From Closterium sp. NIES-65 (Eukaryota > Streptophyta > Zygnematophyceae > Desmidiales > Closteriaceae): 64,000 nt of DNA. Below the pieces are notes generated by a model that searched no databases, was not told the origin of the DNA, and saw nothing but the letters and a program-made list of their open reading frames with translations. The translations under genes were made by a program, and so were the position numbers. Shown here one piece after another: positions 41,970 through 51,779 of the stretch (the first letter of the stretch is position 1; every line of letters starts with the position of its first letter). The stretch is taken from assembly GCA_948144175.1 (NCBI GenBank), contig CANXME010000202.1, positions 831,253-895,252 of the forward strand. Direction: 5' to 3'.

Positions 41970-44866
41970 CCACTGTTCGCTCCAAGTGGGCCACACGCGA
42001 TGCTGCTGCACGTCTTGCTGTGCGTTGCCACCTCCCTACCTCTGAGCGTGCGCACTTTAGTCAGTACAAGACTGCGCAGACCTTGTACGACGCTGTAGTT
42101 GCGCGCTACTCCTACCCCTCCTCTGCTGCACTGAGCCGCCTCATGCTACCCTGCCTCTTCCCTGACCTTGCTGCCTTTCCCACTGTCGCTGACCTCATTA
42201 CACACCTCCGCACTAGTGACACTCGCTACCTCGCTGCACTTCCTGCTAACTTCTGCGCCACGAACCCCCCTCCCATGTACATCACCCTCTACTTTCTAGT
42301 TTCCCGTCTCCCTGACTCCCTTCGTGTAGTTAGGGACCAGTTTCTCTCGGTCTGTCCCACCACCCTCACTGTCGACCTCCTCGAGAAGTCCTTGCTAGCG
42401 GCAGAGAAGAGCATAGTCGCTGTAGGGGCCTCTCGTGGTGACCCTCGCACCCCCATCTTTGAGGGGTGTTCTCCTTCCCCCCTGTTACCCTCTGTCGCCT
42501 CTGCTGCTGCGGCCGACCTTGTTGGGCTAGAGTCGGTCGGTGCGGCGTCTGCCCCCAGCGGTAGGCGCCGCTCTGGCAAGGGCAAGGGGGGCAAGGGAGC
42601 GGGTGGAGCTAGCGGGGGCGGTGGCGGAGGAGGTGGGGGCGGCGGGGGGAGTGGGGGTGGCGGTGGAGGTGGTAGCGGGGGTGGGGGTAATAGTGGCGGC
42701 AGTGGAGGCGGAGGTGGCGGCGGCGGTGGCGGTGGGAGCGGCGGTGGTGGAGGTGGCGGCGGTGGGGGCGGGGGCGGGGGTGGCGGTGGTGGGGGTGGTC
42801 GGAGTGGCTCGTCGCAGCGGAGCGGCACTGGGGGCAGTCAGCGCCAGCAGCACCAGCAGCCGCAGCAGCAGCAGCAGCAGCAGCAGCGTTCTCGTGACGT
42901 CCCCACCCCTCAGCAGCTCCGTGAGTGGTACACGCAGCGTCAGCGTGGTGGGGCTTTTGGTCCCTGCACCTACGTCCTCCGCACCGGCGACCGCGCGGGT
43001 GAGCAGTGTGGGGGTGCCCACACCGCTCAGTGCTGCTTTGGCCGCCTGACGGACGCTTGGCGTCAGCAGTTCCCGGAGGCCTCTGAGATCCCCCGCTGGG
43101 GAGAGCTGTCTAGGGTTGGTGTAGCTATCTTTGATCTTGACTTTGATGCTATCCTTGCTGCCATGTATGCTGTGACTGTTAGTGATGAGGGTGACTGTTA
43201 CCGGTGTTTCTCGCCCGACCCGGGCATTGGTACTTCTGCTCTAGGTGCTAGTGCATCTGTGCTCTCAGCTGCTAGTGCATCTGCGCTCTCAGGTACTAGT
43301 GAGTCTGCGCTCTCAGGTACTGTGTCGGCTTCGGCCTCCCACACCTTCACCCTTGACTCTGGGGCGTCTCGCTCCTTCTTTCGGGACCGCACCACACTCA
43401 CGCCGCTTAGTCGGCTAGTTGCGGTGTCCCTGGCTGACCCCTCTGGGGGTCATGTCCTGTCTCGTTTCTCCACTGTCCTCCCGTGTCCGGCGGCTCCCTC
43501 TGGCACCCTGACTGGTCTCTACCTCCCCTCGTTCTCTACGAACTTGGTGAGTGGTGCTGACCTTCAGGATGCGGGTGTCCACCAGTTCACTCCTGCTCAA
43601 CAGCGGGTGACGCACTGCACAGAGGCTAGCACAGGCCGCCACCTGGCTACGTTTACACTTCGGCCAGGGTCGAGCCTGTACACACTGACCACTACTTCTC
43701 CTCCAGGTGCTGTGTCTGGTAGAGTCCCTTCGTCTGGTCAGGTGTTCGCTGCAGCATCCAGGTCTGGTCCTGAGTCTAAACCCAGTCCGTGTCGCCGTCT
43801 GTCTCACGAGACCCTCCTCTGGCACCACCGCCTTGGCCACCCCTCTCTGCTTTGGCTCAGAGGCATGGCCTCCCGTCTTCTTGTGTCTGGTCTCCCCCGG
43901 ACCCTCCCTCCCCTTCCTCAGGGCCCTGGCCCTGCCTGTGTCCCCTGTGTCGAGGGGCGCCAGCGTGCTGCCCCTCACTCCTCCCAGTTTCCTCCGACAG
44001 AGGCCCCATTGCAGACGCTTCACATGGACGTGTGGGGCCCTGCCCGCGTCCGTGGACTCGGTCTCGAGCGCTACTTCCTATTGGTGGTTGACGACTACTC
44101 GCGTTACACCACATTCTTCCCCTTGCGCAGCAAGGGTGATGTCACTGAGGTGCTGATCGACTGGATCCGCGCAGCTCGTCTCCAGCTCAGGCAGAGCTTT
44201 GGCTCGGACTTTCCTGTGTTGCGTCTGCACTCGGACAGAGGCGGAGAGTTCTCCTCTGGCCTTCTGCGTGCCTACTGTCGTGCGCGAGGCATCCGTCAGA
44301 CCTTCACGCTTCCGGACTCACCGCAGCAAAATGGGATTGCAGAGCGCCGCATTGGCATGGTCATGGACGTCGCTCGTACGTCTATGATGCATGCGGCTGC
44401 CCCCCATTTTCTGTGGCCGTTTGCGGTGAGGTACGCGGCGCATCAGATCAACCTCCACCCCAGGGTCTCCAGGCCGGAGACCTCCCCAGCCCTGCTGTGG
44501 ACGGGGAAGGTTGGCGATGCGTCGGCGTTCCGGGTCTGGGGATCTCGGGCGTTTGTCCGCGACTTGTCTGCGGACAAGCTGTCCCCTCGCGCTGCTCCCT
44601 GCGTCTTCCTGGGGTTCCCCCCCGACGCTCCTGGGTGGCAATTCTACCACCCCACCTCTCGCCGTGTTCTGTCCTCCCAGGACGTCACGTTCGACGAGTC
44701 GGTACCCTACTACCGCCTCTTCCCCTACCGTACTCCGTCCCTCCCCCCACCCCCGCTCTTCTTGGTACCAGGTCCCCCCCCCGGTAGACCCCCTTCCCCC
44801 TCAGGGTCCTGCCCCTTCAGGTGTGTCCTAGGTAGACGCGGTCGAGCCTGTCGAGGTCACTGGTGA
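41970..44866 (+). pseudogene. A2 gag-protease-integrase reading frame
   Basis: An open frame with no ATG at its head. Gag resumes at TVRSKWATRDAAARL (near 41980) and includes FSQYKTAQTLYDAVVARY and LITHLRTSDTRY; a Gly-rich tract of about 65 residues (42600-42815); a Gln run; then CTYVLRTGDRAGEQC-GGA-H-TAQC-C (42967-43035), a C-X13-C-X3-H-X4-C pattern. Protease LDSGASRSF is near 43360; pre-integrase HHRLGHP and CVPC near 43825-43950; integrase LHMDVWGP, HSDRGGEF and QNGIAER near 44020-44345. The frame runs out at 44864 because of a ninth C at about 44776. Confidence 0.92.
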
Positions 44867-45026
44867 CTCTGGTGCTGCTGTGGGTGCTGAGCCTAGGGGT
44901 GCTGTGACTGGGGGTGCTGTGCCTGGGGGTGCTGAGCCTGGGGGTGCGGAGTCTAGGGGTGCTGAGCCTAGGGGTGCTGAGCCTGGGGGTGCTGAGCCTG
45001 GGGGTGCTGAGCCTGGGGGTGCTTAG

Positions 45027-47747
45027 CCAGGGGGTGCTGAGACTGGAGGTGCTCCGCCTGGAGGTGCTTTGCCTGAAAGTCCTGAGCCTGGAGGTTCTCC
45101 GCCTGGAGGTGCTTCGTCTCGCCGAGAGCCACTCTTCCCACAGGAGCTCCGTGAGTGGTTTGCCCGGCGCTGGAGGCGTGCTGTTGGTGCTGGAGGTTCT
45201 TCGACTGCTGAGGGTGCTGCAGCCGCGCGTCCCGGAGGTGCTCGTACTGGGGGTACTGGAGCTGCTGGGCCTGAGGGTTCTCCTGGAGCTGGTGCTGCTG
45301 AGGGTGTTGGCGCTGAGACTACCGCTGGCGGTCCAGCTGGCAGTGCTCCTAGTGCTGCTGGGGGTTTTGGGGCTACTGGAGGTGCTGCTGGGAGTTCTGG
45401 AGCTGCTGGAGGTGCTGTTGGAGCGGGTACTCCTGCTGGGGGTACTGGTGCTGTCCCTGCTGTTTCTGGCGTTGCCACGCGGCCCCGACCGTACTTCGTT
45501 CCGCTCCTGCAGCAGGTTCTTGGTCTTACACCTTCTCCTGGTCCTCCTCCTCCTCCCTTAGAGGGTCCACAGCATGTCCAGTCACAGTCACAGCTACAGC
45601 CTGCCTCCCCTTTGCCTGCTCCTTCTCCCTACACTGGTCCGACTGGAGGTCTTACAGAGCGTCGTGAGCCTGCGTCTTGTCTTGCGTCGCCTGTTCGTGC
45701 TGCGCGCACTAGTGGTCGTGGTTCGCGTCAGCGTCCTCCTCCTGTCCCTAGCACGCACCGGATGTCTCTGCGTCCGTCTACTGCTCCTCTGCGTGCCCCT
45801 TTGCCTTCTCCTCCTGCTTCCTCTCTTCCTGCTCTTGCCGACCCGGAGTCGGACTCTCTTCGTGCTGCCAGTCCTACTGTCACGCGTCTCCTTGCTACTG
45901 CCGTCACTGACCCTTCTTTCGAGTCTTCTGCTGCGTCTGCCCTTGTTACTGAGCTCGTCGACTTTGCTGCGCGCTGTCGTCTAGACTACGCTGCTAGTCT
46001 TGTCGCTGAGTCTGAGTCTGCCTGTCCTACGTTCGTCGGGGGTGAGTGTGCCCTTGGCACGGACGTCCTTGAGGACAGGCAGGAGGAGTTCCAGTGTCTG
46101 GCAGCCGCTTCACCCCATCTCACGTCTGTACTGCTCAATCGTGAGGGAGACCCGGATGCACTAGACATCCCGACTCCGCGCTCTTACGTGGAGGCGATAG
46201 AGGGTCCCTACTCCTCTCAGTGGCAGGCAGCTATGGATGCAGAGATGGCTTCCTGGAAGTCCACAGGCACCTACGTTGACGCTGTCCCCCCTCCTGGGGC
46301 GAACATCGTCAGTGGCATGTGGATTTTCAGGGTGAAGCGGCCGCCGGGTTCTCCGCCTGTCTTCAAGGCGCGTTACGTGGCTCGTGGCTTCAGTCAGCGG
46401 CAGGGAGTTGACTACTTTCAGACCTTCTCCCCCACCCCAAAGATGACCACTCTTTGGGTACTGCTGCACGTTGCTGCTCACCGTGACTACGAGCTGCACT
46501 CTCTCGACTTCAGTACAGCTTTCTTGCAGGGCAGCCTGCACGAGGAGATCTGGCTGCGTCGCCCACCTGGCTTCACTGGGTCTTTCCCTCCTGGTACCCA
46601 GTGGATTCTCCGGCGTCCAGTCTACGGTCTCCGCCAGGCGCCGCGTGAGTGGCACGACACACTGAGGACTACGCTGGCGGCACTTGGGTTTGCTCCTTCC
46701 ACTGCAGACCCGTCGCTGTTTCTGCGCACCGACACCTCTCTGCCGCCGTTCTACATCCTCGTGTACGTCGACGACTTGGTCTTTGCCACAGCTGACACTG
46801 CTGGACTCGCCTACGTGAAGTCCGAGCTGCAGAAGAGGCACACGTGCACTGACCTGGGTGAACTGCGCAGCTACCTTGGCTTGCAGATCACCCGGGATAG
46901 AGCAAGCCGCACCATTACCCTGACTCAGTCACACATGGTGCAGCAGGTCCTTCAGCGCTTCGGCTTCACGTACTCCTCGCCTCAGGCCACTCCTCTACCT
47001 ACTCGCCACTCGCTCTCAGCTCTGCCTTCGGATGAGTCCGTAGAGTCGAGTGGCCCGTATGCAGAGCTTGTTGGCTGCCTCATGTACCTGATGACCTGCA
47101 CACGACCTGACCTTGCATACCCTCTTAGCATTCTCGCACGCTATGTTGCTCCTGGGAGACACCGACCAGAGCACATGGCTGCAGCGAAGAGGGTGTTGCG
47201 CTACTTGTGCAGTACGTCGGGCATGGGGCTAGTGCTTGGAGGGCGCAGTCCAGTGGTCCTCACTGGGCACGCGGACGCTTCTTGGGTTGACGACCAGGCT
47301 ACGCAGGGGACGTCACAGGGTTACACCTTCAGTCTTGGTTCCGGCTCTGTTTCGTGGCGGGCTACCCGCTCGTCTTCTGTTCTCGGCTCCAGTTGTGAGG
47401 CTGAGATCTACGCCGGGGCCATGGCTGCACAGGAGTTACGTTGGCTCACCTACCTGCTGACCGACCTTGAAGAGCCGCCTCGTTCTCCTCCAGTCCTGTA
47501 CGTAGACAACAAGGCCATGCTGGCCTTGTGTCGAGAGCAGCGTCTGGAGCACAGGACAAAGCACATTGCTCTCCGCTACTTTCTTGCTCGTGAGCTACAG
47601 CAGCGTGGACAGTTGCAACTTGCGTACGTGGCCTCTGAGGCCAACACTGCTGATGTCTTCACCAAGGCACTTGCGCCTTGTGATCATCAGCGCTGCTGCA
47701 CGCAGCTGGGCCTTGTGCCTGCCTTGCCTCACTTGCTCAGTTCTTGA
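45027..47747 (+). pseudogene. A2 linker, RT and RNase H reading frame
   Basis: Open from the TAG at 45024 to TGA at 47745. It encodes a Gly/Ala/Pro-rich linker with PQELREWFARR, then RT (MWIFRVKRPPG near 46316, YVDDLVFATA near 46765) and RNase H (HADASW near 47268, SSCEAEIYA near 47388, VDNKA near 47505, TADVFTKAL near 47645). The domains are intact, but the frame is separated from the integrase by a frameshift and TAGs at 44829 and 45024. Unlike A1, A3 and A4 the RT-RNase H itself carries no stop. Confidence 0.93.
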
Positions 47748-47959
47748 CCTTGCCTGTACCTTTACCTATATATACTCTTGCTCTTGCTTGCTTGCCTCTT
47801 GTATATCTCTATATGTGATCTTGCATGTGAACTGGCCTTCTGGCCTTTGAACTTGTGCTCGGAATGTGTGGTGGCTTTGTGATCCACCCTGAGCTTTGCT
47901 ATGCTTTGCTTGACTGGTCTTGTGACCCCTTGTTCTCCCCCCCTTTGCCTATGGGGGTG

Positions 47960-48092
47960 TGTCAGAACATTATAGCTTACCTGTTTGTGTAGGCTATAGT
48001 GGGGTATCCCATAGGGGGTACAACCCAATTAGGGTTTCCTATTTGTACTCACCTCATTCATAGTTCAATTCATTCTCGTTCTATTCTTCTCA
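47960..48092 (+). repeat. A2 3' LTR
   Basis: 133 bp, preceded by the polypurine stretch TATGGGGGTG. Confidence 0.95.
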
Positions 48093-48097
48093 GGCGG

Positions 48098-48594
48098 GTC
48101 CTCGTAGCGTAGCAGGGTCTTCGCCGTATCCTCCGAGACGTAGTTGGCGTCGAAGAAAATGTTCCACGTGAACAACCAAGCTTGAACGATAGGACCACCC
48201 CGTTGACTCGGGTCAAAGCATGGCAGACACTGTGGCTTCAACGGCATCGGCGACGGCAGTGTTGATTCGCCGGGCGTCACAGACTTCGTGAAGCGAGGTT
48301 GACTTCTGGCCGCATTCGTTGCTTCTTGGTATGTCGTGCCCTGGTCGTCGTCTCCGTTGTGGCGGACGACGCCATCACTGGCCACGCTCGCGGGTGGCCC
48401 CACACTTCCGTGCTATGATGCTTGTGGTGCAGGCTGGTTCCAGGTGCTTGTGGTTGCGCTTGTTGTGCGACGTCATTCTGCAGGGATGTGCGTTCCGCCG
48501 TCAGCGCCGCAATTTCTTCCAAATTCTCAAGCCGTCGCAACAATTCATTCAAGCGGTCCTGCGTGAGCGTCGTTACGTCAATGTGATCAGCCAT
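48098..48594 (-). pseudogene. Gypsy element F gag, N-terminal part
   Basis: Begins ATG at 48594 (MADHIDVTTLTQDRLNELL), with a Leu/Glu coiled segment (LLRRLENLEEIAALTAE), then a frame change near 48300 and the segment GGPIVQAWLFTWNIFFDANYVSEDTAKTLL reaching the A2 junction at 48098. The codons on both sides of A2 are in register after removing one GGCGG. Confidence 0.82.
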
Positions 48595-48762
48595 TACGAA
48601 GGGCGTCTGCTCAGCTTAGTCTAGGCGCAGTCGTGGCTGCACGCGTTTACGAGAGAACGCGAGGATAGCGGCTCCTAGGGGCTAAGGTGCGTGCGTCCCT
48701 TCGAGTGAAAAAACAAAAGTTGATCTCCTAGGGTGCGGAGATGCTCAGTCCAAAAGAAAGTA

Positions 48763-48868
48763 GCTCTGATCACCAAGTGTTACGAGTGCAATGAATTGAG
48801 GTAGCGAGGATTGCACTAAGTTTTCAAACTAGTACAAAGTATGAGCGAAGGCATGAGCGAATATTTAC
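48763..48868 (-). repeat. Gypsy element F primer site and putative 5' LTR edge
   Basis: In element sense TGGTGATCAGAGC (48775-48763), two bases inside a CGTAACA end at 48778. This is an initiator-Met-like site with one inserted G. The LTR would extend to the right; its outer end was not found and MITE-like sequence begins near 48858. Confidence 0.55.
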
Positions 48869-48972
48869 CGCCAGCCCCCGGATAGAAGCGCCCCTGGGGA
48901 TATAAAAAAACACTGTTTTTTAGGGGGTGCGCTTATAATTGAGGAATTATATAAGTGCTGGTGCTTATAAAA
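48858..48972. mobile_element. MITE-like repeat E2 (divergent)
   Basis: Starts with TTTACCGCCAGCCCCCGGAT, matching the 5' end of E1/E3, with an internal hairpin-like AACACTG/TTTTTTAGGGG and GCGCTTAT motifs. Confidence 0.6.
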
Positions 48973-49251
48973 TGGCAAAAATAATATATATTTGTTTTAC
49001 ACCAAACTGTATATCTCGTTCTGCCGATTGTAATCGAGTCGAAAACATACAGGGTCGCGAATCTGATTCTCGCGCAGCTTGGCAGGGAGTGATTCCCTGC
49101 CAGCTCACACTGACAAAATTACAGCACATGCTGACTAGACGCAAAAAAAAGTGAGTTCAGAGTGTGGGAAATCGAAATTGTAGTTCGTTTCCCTGATAAT
49201 GTGAGATTTGTTTCTGAAATTTGAAAGGTTTTCAAATGTAAAACAAACATA

Positions 49252-49384
49252 CGCTTATACCGTAAGCCCCCGGATAGAAGCACAGGCCTCGGATAAGCGC
49301 TCTCGCTTATAAAAGGATGAGGGCGCTTATATCCGGTCCTTGATAATAAGCGCACCCCTGAAGGCTTACGGATTATAAGCGCCA
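49252..49384. mobile_element. MITE-like repeat E3 (complete)
   Basis: 133 bp. The left end CGCTTATACCGTAAGCC and the right end, reverse-complemented, CGCTTATAATCCGTAAGCC form imperfect terminal inverted repeats of about 17 bp. Internal GATAAGCGC/GCGCTTAT repeats give further hairpins. No coding capacity. E1 is 85 bp of the same family. Confidence 0.75.
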
Positions 49385-49670
49385 CCCTCTGTATTATTTT
49401 ATATATTTTTTACTGAAAACACTGAAACGAAACACAATATTGCATCCCCACATTCAGAACTTCGAAACCTTTCCCCCTCGCGCGACTCAATGCCTTCGCG
49501 TCCAGTCAGAATGAGTTGTCATGGGGTCAATCTGACTCATTCTGACTGTGTGTGTTGGCAGAGAATCAGCCACTACCAATTCAGGCGAAATTCACATTCG
49601 ATGCCCTCTACAAAATCTCAAGGACGAGATGAACACTTAAATGTAAAAAAAAACTAGATTTATATGTCAT
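49385..49670. other. AT-rich spacer, no gene seen
   Basis: Contains an imperfect GAATGAGTTGTC/CTGACTCATTCTGACT inverted pair near 49505-49550 and poly(A)/TATATA runs, nothing coding. Confidence 0.5.
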
Positions 49671-49674
49671 TATA

Positions 49675-49921
49675 TATGTGAAGAATGAGGAAAGAAATCA
49701 CTAGGCAAAATGTGGGTACAAGTAGGAAACCTAGAAATGTTGTACCCTAGAGTGTCTACCCAATTACAGCCTAGATAGACCATAGCATATAAGTTTGACA
49801 CACCCCAACAGGCAAAGTGGGGGAGAACAAGAGGTTACAAGACCAGTCTAGCAAAGCATAGCAAGCTCAGGGTGGATCACAACGTCAACACACATTACGA
49901 GCACACGTTCAAGGCCACAAA
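49675..49921 (-). mobile_element. Copia A-related 3'-end relic (LTR plus 3' UTR)
   Basis: In minus sense a 3' UTR (GACTGGTCTTGTAACCTCTT, CACTTTGCCTGTTGGGGTG) followed by an LTR that begins TGTCAAACTTATATGC at about 49800. The same order occurs at 24095-24240 in A4. No coding part remains; it ends where the D2 LTR begins. Confidence 0.75.
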
Positions 49922-50371
49922 TGTTGCGATCAGAATTTGATCGTGGCCTAGGATCTACTCAGGAAGGTTCGCACGCAGAGAAGTGATGTTGGTGGGCCCT
50001 TGACCTCTATAGCAGAGTGAATGTAAAATGTTTTGAGATTATTTAAAACATGCAAATACAACAAATATAAATATGAATACAGGGGAGATGAAACGACCTA
50101 GCTAGCCATGTACTCTAAGGGGTACATTCCCATATTCGAATACATTCCCAACCGTGCGGCGCAAACAGTTACAAAACTGTTCCCGCCGAAAACCATCCTG
50201 CATGCAGCTACCTGATGCTGTCTGCTCCGACGGTCCCGATGCGTCCCAATTGTCTGACGCTACGAGTCGTTTCCAACCGTCTGACCCTTCGCGTTCATTC
50301 GCGATACTGCGTGCTTCTCTTTGCTGCGGTGAAGAGTGCAGAGTAATGTTCAAATATTACTATTCGTAACA
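49922..50371 (-). repeat. D2 3' LTR (putative)
   Basis: In element sense begins TGTTACGAATAG after the polypurine tract GAAGGGGGG (50380-50372) and is proposed to end TCGCAACA at 49922, length 450 bp. The end is inferred from the TGTT/AACA symmetry. Confidence 0.6.
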
Positions 50372-50378
50372 CCCCCCT

Positions 50379-51379
50379 TCACTCGTGGCCGTAGCTCGAC
50401 TTGACCTGCTTGACCACGCCGCTGAGTTTGGAGCAGTGCTGATACTGCTGGCGTGGCAGTCGCTTTGTGAGGAAGTCTGCTGCCATGTCACCGGTCGGGC
50501 AGTAGGCCAAGTTGACCTTGTCCTTGTTCACCTCATCCTTTACGAAGAAGTACCGCAGCGCAATGTGCTTGGTGCGGTTGACGAAACCAGGTTTGTTCGC
50601 GATGTGAATCGCGCTCCGGTTGTCGCAGTGAAGGCAAAATGTGGGCGAAGCTGGAATTTTCGCCTCTTGCAGGAGTTCCTGCAAGTAGAGGCCTTCGCGA
50701 ACTGCTGCGGTTGCTGCGATGAATTCCGCTTCGGCTAACAACAGGGCAACCAACTCCTGCTTCTGCGAGTTCCAGGAGATTGGTCCCGTTGGCTCGAGTC
50801 GGAACAGGAAGCCAGTCCTGGACCGTCGATTATCGGGGTCTGCTGCGTGATCGGCGTCCACATAGCCGATGAGGTTGAAGGATCGAGTTGGTGCAGTTGA
50901 GTAGCACAGCCCGATCTTGGGCGTTGAAACAAAGAACTGAAGGGCACGCTGCAGATCTAGAAGATTCTCAACCGTTGGTTTGCGTGAGTACTTCGCCAGC
51001 TGACTGGCGATGTACGAGAGATTTGGCCTGCAGGTGACAGAGGCGAAGAGGAGGCATCCCAACTGCTGCTGGTAAGTCTGAATCCCAGTAGGGGATAGGG
51101 TTTTGTTTTCGGGTTTGTGGTTCGGTCCGGGAGTTCGGTAGGGAGTTGCAGGTGCAGGTGAAAAAGTTGAACCGCTTCCCTAACTCCTTTGCGTACTTAG
51201 CCGCTGAGAGATGAATGGCCTCGGGCGCGTAGGAGATGTTGAGGCCTAGAAACTGCTTCACCTCGTAGTTGCACGTGATGACGACGCGCCCCGCCAAGGC
51301 CTTCTCGAACTGCTCGAGAAGCTCGTTGTTTGAGCCTGAGTAAAGCACGTCGTCGACGTACACCGTCAGGAGAATGTAT
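50379..51379 (-). pseudogene. D2 RT C-terminus and RNase H
   Basis: From the A3 junction leftwards: YILLTVYVDDVLY (RT catalytic motif, near 51345), FLGLNISY, then a frameshift near 51100, CRPNLSYIASQLAKY, DADHAAD, AEAEFIAATAAVREGLYL, CDNRSAI, VNRTKHIALRYFFVKDE and MAADFLTKRL, ending TGA at 50379. The RNase H catalytic acidic residues are present. Sequence is clearly related to D1, not to family A. Confidence 0.88.
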
Positions 51380-51510
51380 TGAGAAAGTGAGAACGAGAAT
51401 GAATGAACTATGAATGAAATGGGTACAAGTACTAACCCTAATTGGTTCGTACCCCCTATAGGATACCCCACTACAGCCTACACAAAAGCATAAGCTATAA
51501 TGTCCTGACA
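51380..51510 (-). repeat. A3 3' LTR
   Basis: In element sense TGTCAGGACATTATAG to CTTTCTCA. Confidence 0.92.
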
Positions 51511-51779
51511 AACCCCCACAGGCAAAGTCGGGGAGAACAGGGGGTCACAAGACCAGTCAAGCAAAGCAAAGCCAAGCTCAGGGTGGATCACCAAGTCACC
51601 ACACAGTCCGAGCACAAGTTCAAGGCCACAAGGCCAGTTCACATGCAGGAGTACATATATATATAAGGCTAGACAAGCAAGAGCAGGTATATATATATAT
51701 ATATGTAACAGTACAAGTAAGGTCAAGAGGTGAGCAAGTGAGGTAAGACAGGGACAAGACCCACCTGAGTGCAGAAGCG

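Larger units (their letters stand above)
41704..48092 (+). mobile_element. Copia family A, copy A2 (both LTRs, TSD GGCGG)
   Basis: 6,389 bp with 133-bp LTRs at 41704-41836 and 47960-48092 that differ at about three positions. The duplication GGCGG is at 41699-41703 and 48093-48097. It sits in the gag of gypsy element F. The primer site is intact, but the leader and Gag N-terminus are replaced by an inverted Gag piece, so the copy is structurally defective despite long open frames. Confidence 0.96.
31643..48868 (-). mobile_element. Ty3/gypsy-like element F, split by insertions (3' part missing)
   Basis: Minus-strand remains in four pieces: primer site and putative LTR edge (48763 on), gag start (48594-48098), rest of gag (41703-41140) and protease (32288-31643). 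Copia A2 and element B separate the pieces, each with a 5-bp target duplication. The frame of the gag crosses the A2 site, and the CCHC knuckle crosses the B site. RT and integrase are not in the window, so assignment to gypsy rests on the Gag style and the retropepsin followed by no integrase. Confidence 0.75.
49922..51379 (-). mobile_element. Copia family D, copy D2, 3' part
   Basis: RT C-terminal part, RNase H and 3' LTR on the minus strand. Its 5' part is presumed to be 58786-61029 across copia A3. Integrase and N-terminal RT are present in neither part. Confidence 0.8.

Noticed and set aside
42289-42828. Poly-Pro open frame on the minus strand
   Set aside because: Antisense of the Gly-rich Gag tract of A2.
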